A DNA stretch of 33,746 bases from Flectobacillus longus (GTDB lineage Bacteria; Bacteroidota; Bacteroidia; Cytophagales; Spirosomataceae): NCBI RefSeq assembly GCF_030056705.1, contig NZ_JASHIC010000047.1, positions 1-33,746 on the forward strand. The letters run 5' to 3'. The notes under the pieces were generated by a model that did not search any database, was not told the DNA's origin, and saw nothing but the letters and a program-made list of their open reading frames with translations. This document shows positions 26,849 through 33,746 of the stretch, piece after piece. The translations under genes were made by a program, and so were the position numbers. Numbering within the stretch: position 1 is the stretch's first letter; every line of letters begins with the position of its first letter.

Positions 26849-27589
26849 ATGAAACTCATCAAACACATTACCTCCCTTCTAAAGAAAATACAAATTTCCC
26901 TCATCGAAAAGGGAGCCTATTTCCTTACTGAAGCTATTATCATTATTGTATCAATCACCATAAGTTTGTGGGTAAATAATTGGAGTGAGGATAATAAAAA
27001 TGAGGAAATAGCACAAAATTTCCTCAAAAGTATTTCAAGAGACTTAACACATGATCTGCTAGAAATGAAGGAAGACTCTGTTTCTATTAGCCGACAGCTA
27101 CAATGCGCGACCTTTATCAGGACACTAAACTACCATCCCGAAATTACCCAAGATAGTATAAGTTCTTTTCTTACATCAAATGCTACTCTTTTTTATACAA
27201 CTACCCTAATTAGCCCCAACAATGGTAACTATGAAGCAGCCAAAAGTGCAGGATATTTTCGTCTTCTCAAAAACAAAGCTTTGTTAAACGACATTACCGA
27301 TTTATATGAGGAACGTTTCACTTGGCTGACTCGTCTGGAGTCAGAATATTTAAACTACAAACGCAAAAACCTAGACGAATGGTCGCTTAGCCAACCGAAT
27401 GTAGACTTATCAGAAAATAGGATTGACCATAAAATTTCTCCTATCAACCCAGCGATTTTAAAAATCCCCTATCTCCAAAAGTATAGTTTCTATGCTTCGA
27501 GAAGTCTATATGAGTTAAGAAATCAATATGGAGTTATTATTGAACATACAAAGAGGATATTGAAAGAGATTGAGGAGGAAAATAAATAA
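26849..27589 (+). CDS. DUF6090-like single-span membrane protein
   Basis: The 246-residue product has one membrane span near the N-terminus (24-43, AYFLTEAIIIIVSITISLWV) followed by NNWSED. This matches my memory of the DUF6090 family, a common Bacteroidota group of unknown function. The rest is helical and charged, probably extracytoplasmic. It is 184 bp from the divergent phosphoesterase and followed by a long non-coding gap. Confidence 0.7.
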   Translation: MKLIKHITSLLKKIQISLIEKGAYFLTEAIIIIVSITISLWVNNWSEDNKNEEIAQNFLKSISRDLTHDLLEMKEDSVSISRQLQCATFIRTLNYHPEITQDSISSFLTSNATLFYTTTLISPNNGNYEAAKSAGYFRLLKNKALLNDITDLYEERFTWLTRLESEYLNYKRKNLDEWSLSQPNVDLSENRIDHKISPINPAILKIPYLQKYSFYASRSLYELRNQYGVIIEHTKRILKEIEEENK

Positions 27590-27741
27590 AATATTTGAAC
27601 TATCATTGTTAGATAATACGAGTCTAGTCTTTAAGAAAGATATAACTATTCGGGAACCTTATTTTATTCTTGAATTTTATCACGACTAGAAATTGGAATT
27701 AATGTTGATTTAAAATAGTTTTGATTATATATATTATCCTA

Positions 27742-27943
27742 GAAGCTGTTTAAACTTTTCTTAATACATTTTTTATTGATTAATTCTTCGTCTTACTTTT
27801 TAACTAGGCATTCTCATCTTAAAGCAAAAAGTAACCGCAGCGGCGTTCGCATTGATAATCGGAGTGGCGTCCCACCTCACTTCACTCAAACAGTATAAAT
27901 TCATTGATTACGCCAGCAATTTTACGAAAGTTTAAACAGCTTC
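27742..27943. mobile_element. MITE-like element with 17-bp terminal inverted repeats
   Basis: GAAGCTGTTTAAACTTT at 27742-27758 and its exact complement AAAGTTTAAACAGCTTC at 27927-27943 bound a 202-bp non-coding segment. The ends resemble those I recall for IS5-group elements of Bacteroidota, so this may be a non-autonomous derivative. No clear target-site duplication is seen (flanks ATCCTA and CTCAAT). The interior has a GC-rich stretch (GCAGCGGCGTTCGC) unlike its surroundings. The remainder of 27590-27994 shows nothing else. Confidence 0.6.
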
Positions 27944-27994
27944 CTCAATAGTTAGAATATCTACTATTACTAAACTCGCATAAAAAATATAAAT

Positions 27995-29536
27995 ATGAAA
28001 CTGTTAGTTAGAAATTTTGGAGCAATAAAGGAGAGTGTTATTGATTTGTCAAAAAGGCATTACTTTTTTGTAGGATATAACAATACAGGTAAAACTTATT
28101 TAGCAAAGTTAATCTACGACATATTTAACGTTGAAACCCTCAGTGATTACACTGAATCATCAAGAGCTATTCGTTCAATAGAGAACAAATCTGGCTCTTT
28201 GCTTTTAACCGAAGAAACTATAAATACATTATTAAATAGTTTTGCGACTTATTTGAAAGAAGTGACAATTCCTAAATCACTTAAAATCGGAAACGATAGT
28301 AGCTTTATTTTAAAGGACTTAGAAATACAATTCCAATTTGATTTTCAAGAAGATGTAGAAAAGCCTCCATTACAATCAGGTGCTGCAATTGGTTTCAGTA
28401 ATGATGAAGATACTTCAGCAAACAATAGGACAATTGATATATATACTTTAAAAAAGGCAGAAAATTCATTAGAGGTGAAAATTGAAAACTTTACGAGTGA
28501 ACAGATATATGAAAAATTGCCCAAAGACTTTTTTGAAAACGTACCAAAGAAAAAATTTGAAGAGCAAATAAATTCTATACGCGACGATGTATCAAAAAGC
28601 TTTAATCAATCTTTGTTAAGCTTACTCTTACAAAATAGAGAAAAGCCTTTTTTCTTACCAGCAAACAGAATCTTTATTTTAGAAAATGCAGATGAATTAG
28701 TTGAGCAAGATAATGCTCGGAATGCCGAGTTAGCAAAGAGCCTTTTGGAGCTTTTACAAAGTAAGGATGTGGATAGAGAAAAGTTAGGAAACATTGTATC
28801 AAGAAAATCTGACAGTAATCATACTATTCAAATTAGCAACCTCATAAGTGAAATATCAAAGTTACGAAAAAATAAAAATGAAGATTTTATCCTGAATGGC
28901 ACTGGTTTATATGATGACCTTATATACAAACTTAGTTCTATCATGGGTGGGCAAATCGTAATGGATAGACCAAGTACTTTATCAAATTGGGTTGAAAAGT
29001 TTAAGATTCTGAAAGATAATGTACAAAATGAAAAGCCTATAAATATGTACTTGGCTTCATCTTCGATTAATCAATTAGGTATTTTGTTTTTATATTTTAA
29101 ATATTGGGCGAAAGCAGACCAGAACTTCTTAATGATAGATGAACCTGAGGAAAATCTACATCCAGAAAGTCAAATTAAGTTAATCAATTTGCTATTAGAG
29201 TTTGCAAGTTTGAATAATCGAATATTGATTACTACGCATAGCCCTTTATTAGCTGAAATGATCAATAATTATTTAGTCTTAGGACAACTTGACAATAAAG
29301 AGGAAGTGATTGAAAACTTTAATCTTATTAAAGTTGACATGAACCCTGATAATACAGGTATCTACTACTTTAATGGTGAAGTCGTTACAGAGCACAAAGT
29401 AGGAAATTATGGAACTATTTTTAGCTCGTTTAAGCAAGCACAAGATAAAATATATGCTTTAGGTGATGTACTAAATGAATTAATGTTCAAACAGCTATAT
29501 AAATCAGAGAAAAATGTTTCCATTAAAGAATATTAG
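27995..29536 (+). CDS. AAA/ABC-type ATPase, OLD-like without TOPRIM
   Basis: The 513-residue product is an ABC/SMC-like ATPase of the AAA_15/AAA_21 kind. It has MKLLVRNFGAIKES at the start, Walker A GYNNTGKT (27-34), a long variable helical insertion (about 50-340), a signature-like SSSINQLG (355-362), Walker B FLMIDEPEEN (378-387) and the H-loop TTHS (413-416). The ~100 residues after it contain no DxD or other TOPRIM motif, so it is not a full OLD nuclease. The downstream gene overlaps by 23 nt, implying translational coupling and a joint function. Similar ATPase plus small effector pairs occur in prokaryotic defence systems (PARIS, Septu), but the partner here does not match those effectors by eye. 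Confidence 0.85.
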   Translation: MKLLVRNFGAIKESVIDLSKRHYFFVGYNNTGKTYLAKLIYDIFNVETLSDYTESSRAIRSIENKSGSLLLTEETINTLLNSFATYLKEVTIPKSLKIGNDSSFILKDLEIQFQFDFQEDVEKPPLQSGAAIGFSNDEDTSANNRTIDIYTLKKAENSLEVKIENFTSEQIYEKLPKDFFENVPKKKFEEQINSIRDDVSKSFNQSLLSLLLQNREKPFFLPANRIFILENADELVEQDNARNAELAKSLLELLQSKDVDREKLGNIVSRKSDSNHTIQISNLISEISKLRKNKNEDFILNGTGLYDDLIYKLSSIMGGQIVMDRPSTLSNWVEKFKILKDNVQNEKPINMYLASSSINQLGILFLYFKYWAKADQNFLMIDEPEENLHPESQIKLINLLLEFASLNNRILITTHSPLLAEMINNYLVLGQLDNKEEVIENFNLIKVDMNPDNTGIYYFNGEVVTEHKVGNYGTIFSSFKQAQDKIYALGDVLNELMFKQLYKSEKNVSIKEY

Positions 29537-30230
29537 AGAGCATGTTACAAAACAACTAGAGACTGATATAAAGGTATTTTATAAGTTTATCGATAGTTCT
29601 GGGGTTATTAGAATTGAAGAGTCTGAGTCAAATACTAAAAGAACCAAACAAGATCAAGATCTAGTATTAGTCCGACTTAACAATATACCTCATAAAGAGG
29701 TATGGGTTTATGAGAACGAATTTTATCAAAATAAAAACACAAACTCAACACTTAATGAGCAAAAAGGAGCATTTTCAAGTGCTGGCAGCAAGGTAGAAAA
29801 AACAGTTTTATGGCATCATCAAAATAAATTGTATTTATTTCTTGTTGAAATGAAACGAACTATGACCTATGACAATTTTGTCAAAATTAAGGAGAAGATT
29901 GAAAATAGTTTATCAACTCTTTCAATTTTCATTGCGGCTCATGATACTCTTCCTTCTTTTTTAGCTTCAGAGATTGTTCCTGTTGCATTATTTTGTTTTA
30001 ATGAAGAAAATTTTGATAATGGTTATTCAGATAGAAGCGAGCCAAGAAAATTACTCAAAACTAAATATGTAGAAGGTGATCAAACACAGTTTTTGATGAA
30101 GGTAGAACCTTTGACACTTAATAGACTAATGATTCCTGTTTTATTATTCGCAAATCCCAATACTCCAATTACCAATTCTTTTGAAATTGATTTCCAAAAT
30201 ATATTAGGTAGAGTAAACCAATTAATCTGA
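29514..30230 (+). CDS. ATPase-coupled protein with possible PD-(D/E)xK core
   Basis: The 238-residue product is encoded by a gene starting inside the 3' end of the ATPase gene. It has no signal peptide or membrane span. The stretch KVEKTVLWHHQNKLYLFLVE followed by MKRTMT gives Glu95, then two beta-like runs, then Glu112-x-Lys114. This spacing fits the D/E...(D/E)xK core of restriction-like nucleases. It is followed by an amphipathic helix (DNFVKIKEKIENSLSTLSIF), as that fold would require. This is a reading from motif and predicted secondary structure only; no named family is recognised. The 23-nt overlap makes it the obvious effector or partner of the ATPase. Confidence 0.6.
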   Translation: MFPLKNIREHVTKQLETDIKVFYKFIDSSGVIRIEESESNTKRTKQDQDLVLVRLNNIPHKEVWVYENEFYQNKNTNSTLNEQKGAFSSAGSKVEKTVLWHHQNKLYLFLVEMKRTMTYDNFVKIKEKIENSLSTLSIFIAAHDTLPSFLASEIVPVALFCFNEENFDNGYSDRSEPRKLLKTKYVEGDQTQFLMKVEPLTLNRLMIPVLLFANPNTPITNSFEIDFQNILGRVNQLI

Positions 30231-30452
30231 ATGCTTACTCTTAATTGAACATACAAAATAGTTGGAGTTAGATAAGAAGTTTCCTAATTTTTTATTACGT
30301 CATAAAGTTCAATTTATGAAATGGAAATATGATTACAGATAATTACTTTTCATAAAATATCAGATTATACATAATGCACAAACTGGCATTAAATAGTCAC
30401 TCTATAGCTTTTTACGTCAAAATCGATTCACGACAAACCAACACCATCCATC

Positions 30453-30830
30453 ATGACAAATCGAGAAGCAATTATACAAAACTATATCGATGGCTATAAT
30501 CAATTTGATATAGACCAAATGGTGAAAGATTTTGATATTAATGTTGTATTTGAAAACGTACAAAATGGTGAAACAAATCTAGTGCTAAATGGCTTAAGCG
30601 AATTTAGACAACAAGCTGAAACTGCAAAAGCCTATTTTTCTGAAAGAACTCAAACCATTACTGCTATTATCCACTTCGAACATACCACAGAGGTTGATAT
30701 ACAGTATGTAGCAACTCTTGGCATGGATTTTCCTAATGGATTACAAAAAAGACAAATACTACAATTATCAGGAAAATCCATATTTGAGTTTAAAGGAAAT
30801 ACTATTACTAAATTGACGGATATTAGTTGA
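30453..30830 (+). CDS. SnoaL/NTF2-like protein
   Basis: The 125-residue product has the typical opening of the NTF2-like fold (REAIIQNYIDGYNQFDIDQM followed by VKDF). A run of strands follows, ending FEFKGNTITKLTDIS. These small proteins are ligand-binding or isomerase-like; here no catalytic pair can be assigned. Cytoplasmic. It stands alone, with about 220 bp on the left and 254 bp on the right in which I see no gene. Confidence 0.75.
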   Translation: MTNREAIIQNYIDGYNQFDIDQMVKDFDINVVFENVQNGETNLVLNGLSEFRQQAETAKAYFSERTQTITAIIHFEHTTEVDIQYVATLGMDFPNGLQKRQILQLSGKSIFEFKGNTITKLTDIS

Positions 30831-31084
30831 TAAATCCTAACAGCACTATTCGACGATAAACGTGCTTTTTATTCTTTATCCATGTACTAAATAACAAGTA
30901 GGCATCATCATTGATAAACAAATTCATCATAAGGTAATTTTATCGATAGTCAACAACTCACCACACTAAACTCGGTGTTTGTACCAATAAAAGTTCTTAT
31001 ATCACAATAATCTTGGTTATTGCATGAGAATCGTTCTATTTCGTTTCATAATTGTAGATATATTTTTCACAAAAACAACCTATT

Positions 31085-31285
31085 ATGATGACTCTGTTAG
31101 CGATTTTCTTCCCATTTTTATCTTTCCTATTTAGAGGAAAAATATTAACGGCTATTATTTGTCTGATTTTGCAAGTAACGCTCATTGGCTGGATTCCTGC
31201 TGCTATCTGGGCCGTAATTTCACTACAAAATGCCCGTGCCGACAAGCGTACGGAACGATTAATTAAAGCAATGAAATCTAACTAA
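31085..31285 (+). CDS. YqaE/Pmp3-like small membrane protein
   Basis: The 66-residue product has two hydrophobic segments (about 2-16 and 22-48). The motif ILQVTLIGWIPAAIWAVISL resembles the LLTLLGWIPGIIHAL signature of the UPF0057/Pmp3 family, with a basic C-terminal tail. Family members are linked to membrane potential and salt or cold stress. The start could also be the adjacent ATG at 31088. No strong ribosome-binding site is visible. Confidence 0.65.
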   Translation: MMTLLAIFFPFLSFLFRGKILTAIICLILQVTLIGWIPAAIWAVISLQNARADKRTERLIKAMKSN

Positions 31286-31650
31286 TTTTGATAAGATTAT
31301 AGAGCGTTCAAGTCTCCTTTCAAAGATTCTATTTTAATCCTTAAGGATACATATTACTAATATGCTAAATTGAAGATGTATAAAGTGTTGACTTTATAAT
31401 AAGTGTATATCCATGAAATTATCGTTTATTTAATTCTAAGTAATAATGCAAAATAAGTAGGCAAAAGACTTCTATCATGAGTAACACTAACTTTTAGACT
31501 ATAGCAAAGCAGGTACAATCAACTGCATCAATGATAAAACATAGATAAGCCTGTTTATTAGTTCTTTTCAGAAACCAATCTTTTCATCTGCTCAGTAAGA
31601 ACGAAATACGTCAAGATAGTTGGCTTTTTGTCGTACCTACTATATGCTTT
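31286..31650. other. non-coding spacer
   Basis: These 365 bp between the small membrane protein and the symporter terminator contain no open frame with coding character and no repeat or hairpin of note. Confidence 0.5.
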
Positions 31651-31698
31651 AACAAACAAAAACAGGATTGAGCTAGCTCAATCCTGTTTTTGTTTGTT
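31651..31698 (-). terminator. perfect 48-bp palindrome downstream of the symporter gene
   Basis: Arms 31651-31674 and 31675-31698 are exact complements centred on AGCT/AGCT, with the stem AGGATTGAGCT/AGCTCAATCCT and T-runs on both strands. It lies 49 bp after the stop of the minus-strand symporter gene and is its likely terminator. It would also work for plus-strand transcripts. Confidence 0.8.
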
Positions 31699-31746
31699 TT
31701 TATCTTAGTATATATTATTAACTTCTACTAAGGTATATTTCTTTAT

Positions 31747-32976
31747 TTACACGTTTTGAAGTTCTCCTTCCAGCTTAGATACCACACATGTTGCCACTGC
31801 GTTACCTGCAACCGAAGTTGCTGAACGTCCCATATCCAAGAATGGGTCTACTCCAAGAATTAGAGCAATACCTTCGGTAGGTAAATCAAACATGGCTAGC
31901 GTTCCTGCAATTACGACTAATGAGGCACGTGGTACACCTGCGATACCTTTTGAAGTAATCATCAACGTTAAGAGCATCGTAATTTGTTGTTCTAATGACA
32001 ATGGCACGCCGTAAGCCTGTGCAATAAAGCCTGTAGCAAAGGTCATGTACATCATTGAACCATCAAGATTGAAGCTGTAGCCTAATGGTAATACAAACCC
32101 GATGATACGTTGCGAACATCCAAAACGTTCCAAGGCTGCAATAGTTTGTGGAAACGATGCTTCAGAACTGGCAGTACTAAATGACAAAAACAAAGCATCT
32201 TTGATTTCGGCCAATAATTTCCAATATGGAATCTTCATGACCAAACAAATAGCCCAAAGTACTACAAAAATGAAGAAAATTAACCCTCCAAAGAAACAAA
32301 GCAATAGGTAAGCATAGCTCACCAAAATTCCTAATCCCTTGCTAGCCACAACAGCAGTCATAGCACCCAATACCCCAAACGGAGCAAGCTCCATGACATA
32401 ACTTACTACTTTGAAAACCGCCTCGGCTAATGAATCAATCGCTTTGATAATAATTTTTCCTTTATCGCCAATTGAACCAAGAGCAATACCAAAAAAGATG
32501 GAGAATACTACAATCTGAAGAATTTCATTTTCGGCAAGCGCTTTAAACAAACTATCAGGGAAGATATGTAAGATAAAGTCTTCCATCGACTTCATTTTGT
32601 TTCCTGTAATACCTGTATCTGTACCAGCATGTGGACGAGGCCATTGTTGTACTTCGCCAGGACGGGTTACGTTTACAACCACCATCCCAACAATCAACGA
32701 TAAAATAGTAGCAAAGTAAAAATATAATAAGGTCTTGATTCCAATACGACCTACCACTTTGAAATCCCCTAATTTGGCAATCCCTACTACCAATGTACAA
32801 AATACCAACGGCCCAACAATCATTTTGATGAGCTTGAGGAATACCTTACTGAGGATTTGAAATTTTGATGAAATGGACGCAGCCGCCTCAGGACTCATAC
32901 TTACATTAAGAAATTGTCCGATGGCTACACCAATCACAAAACCCAATAGAATTTTTGTCGTAATGTTTAATTTCAT
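31747..32976 (-). CDS. dicarboxylate/amino acid:cation symporter (DAACS family)
   Basis: From the ATG at 32976 the product has 409 residues, the normal length for the family. A longer frame back to 33066 adds 30 charged residues unlike any transporter start, so it is rejected. Family motifs are visible: KMIVGPLVFCTLVVGI, the serine-rich hairpin loop SFSTASSEASFPQ, the substrate/cation region GYSFNLDGSMMYMTFATGF, ITSKGIAGVPRASLVV, and DPFLDMGRSATSVAGNAVAT. About eight membrane spans plus two re-entrant hairpins are expected, in the inner membrane. It takes up glutamate, aspartate or C4-dicarboxylates with Na+ or H+; which one cannot be read. Single-gene unit. Confidence 0.93.
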   Translation of the reverse strand: MKLNITTKILLGFVIGVAIGQFLNVSMSPEAAASISSKFQILSKVFLKLIKMIVGPLVFCTLVVGIAKLGDFKVVGRIGIKTLLYFYFATILSLIVGMVVVNVTRPGEVQQWPRPHAGTDTGITGNKMKSMEDFILHIFPDSLFKALAENEILQIVVFSIFFGIALGSIGDKGKIIIKAIDSLAEAVFKVVSYVMELAPFGVLGAMTAVVASKGLGILVSYAYLLLCFFGGLIFFIFVVLWAICLVMKIPYWKLLAEIKDALFLSFSTASSEASFPQTIAALERFGCSQRIIGFVLPLGYSFNLDGSMMYMTFATGFIAQAYGVPLSLEQQITMLLTLMITSKGIAGVPRASLVVIAGTLAMFDLPTEGIALILGVDPFLDMGRSATSVAGNAVATCVVSKLEGELQNV

Positions 32977-33104
32977 TTGATAAATGTTTAGTCTGTAATA
33001 CGAAGTTTTCTTCCGATTCGTGGATTTTGAATTAACGAAATAAAGCAAAAAATCCACCCTTTGCAAATAGAGTGGATTCTGTTTTAGGATTTTATGTCTT
33101 TAGA

Positions 33105-33542
33105 TTAAACTTTGAAGTAGCTTCGATAAATTGGCTTCCTGTACAAAAATTGAAGATATAAAACTGGATAAATCAAAAAGTCCAAAATTATATTTGGTGT
33201 TTTATATTTTATATCATCAATTATGTAGGTCTGACCATTTTCATTAACAATTCGATGTTTGTGCAGCCAAGTACTCAAAAAAAATGGCAGCTTACTTCCC
33301 TTATCTACAAAAAAGTATTCTCCGAGCGCTTTTTGATGCTCAATAATATCTGATTCCCAATTTTGTTTAAAAAAGATAAAATCTAACTCTATTCCAACTT
33401 TATCACCAGTCAAACATCCATCAAATTGTATTACTCGAAACGGAGGAAAAGGAGGAGCTAAAGCCTTGAAAAGCTTTTCATCAAAACCGTCCCACACTTC
33501 TTGGATACTTTTTTCAACTGAGGTCTTCAGAAAAATATTCAT
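33105..33542 (-). CDS. SRPBCC-family (START-like) protein
   Basis: From the ATG at 33542 the product has 145 residues (MNIFLKTSVEKSIQEVWDGF). An in-frame TTG at 33557 would add five residues and is less likely. The strand-helix opening, the central VGIELDFIF strands, and a C-terminal helix ending LQFLYRKPIYRSYFKV fit the SRPBCC ligand-binding fold. Ligand and role are unknown. It lies upstream of the symporter gene on the same strand, 128 bp away. Confidence 0.7.
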   Translation of the reverse strand: MNIFLKTSVEKSIQEVWDGFDEKLFKALAPPFPPFRVIQFDGCLTGDKVGIELDFIFFKQNWESDIIEHQKALGEYFFVDKGSKLPFFLSTWLHKHRIVNENGQTYIIDDIKYKTPNIILDFLIYPVLYLQFLYRKPIYRSYFKV

Positions 33543-33695
33543 ATAGTTTAAAAGCAAGCTTGTGTATTCTTTGCTTTTCCTTAATAACTATCTTTATACT
33601 TAAAAGTTTAAACAAAGGTTGGTCATCTTGTCGGCTTCCCATTTTTAGTACAGTTTAAAAATATACATAATCTGTCTACTTTGATTATGTTTTAG

Positions 33696-33744
33696 ACCCT
33701 TCTTGGGCTGAGTGTAGCGTAGCGGAACGAAGCCCAAGAAGGGT
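33696..33744. repeat. 14-bp inverted repeat at the window edge
   Basis: ACCCTTCTTGGGCT at 33696-33709 and AGCCCAAGAAGGGT at 33731-33744 are perfect complements around a 21-nt loop containing TAGCGTAGCGGAACG. It may be a terminator or the start of a repeat that continues past the window. Confidence 0.55.
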
Positions 33745-33746
33745 GT

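Noticed and set aside
32977-33066. Longer start for the symporter gene
   Set aside because: The extra 30 residues are polar and basic, unlike family N-termini. MKLNITTKILLGFVIGVAIG at 32976 is the normal beginning.
33603-33614. AAAAGTTTAAAC near the right edge, resembling the end of the MITE at 27742-27943
   Set aside because: Only about 12 bp match, the GCTTC end is missing, and no partner repeat is seen; probably chance in AT-rich DNA.

Overview
The window comes from an AT-rich member of the Bacteroidota, most likely a free-living Cytophagales (Spirosomataceae-like) bacterium. The grounds are two SusC/SusD pairs, a 1385-residue hybrid two-component regulator of the polysaccharide-utilisation type, DUF6624- and DUF6090-like proteins, and a promoter-like TAnnTTTG box. 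The genus cannot be fixed from the sequence.

Bases 1-7.9 kb are an accessory strip. It opens with a decayed IS1182-type transposase carrying a nonsense codon and at least three frameshifts. Plus-strand genes for exported or poorly characterised proteins follow: a TraB/ChaN-like protein, a YHYH lipoprotein with a membrane-anchored partner, a DUF2251-like protein, a DUF6624-like protein and an unknown secreted protein. Three same-orientation copies of a ~195-208 bp palindromic repeat lie between these genes, each 100-125 bp after a stop codon. A two-hairpin relative with the same TCCT loops lies near 23.9 kb.

Bases 8.0-24.8 kb are a polysaccharide-utilisation locus. The hybrid sensor/AraC regulator is on the minus strand. 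Divergent from it runs susC1-susD1-susC2-susD2, then a GH88-type unsaturated uronyl hydrolase and a GH16 lipoprotein. The expected flow is outer-membrane capture (SusD) and TonB-driven import (SusC), cleavage of a backbone by GH16, and removal of unsaturated uronic acid ends by GH88. No polysaccharide lyase is present, so lyase products must come from elsewhere. susC1 lacks the usual TonB-box sequence that susC2 has. Heptamer arrays begin within ten bases of the stop codon of both susD genes, and the second is folded into a perfect 30-bp inverted repeat.

Bases 24.8-33.7 kb hold a minus-strand metallophosphoesterase with a membrane C-terminus, a DUF6090-like membrane protein, and a ~200 bp MITE-like element. 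About 50 bp after the MITE comes a two-gene unit: an ABC/OLD-like AAA ATPase overlapping by 23 nt a small protein with a possible PD-(D/E)xK core. This pair is the best candidate in the window for an undescribed, possibly anti-phage, system. NTF2-like and YqaE/Pmp3-like proteins, a dicarboxylate/amino-acid symporter and an SRPBCC protein complete the window, which ends in a 14-bp inverted repeat. I saw no tRNA, rRNA or CRISPR array.
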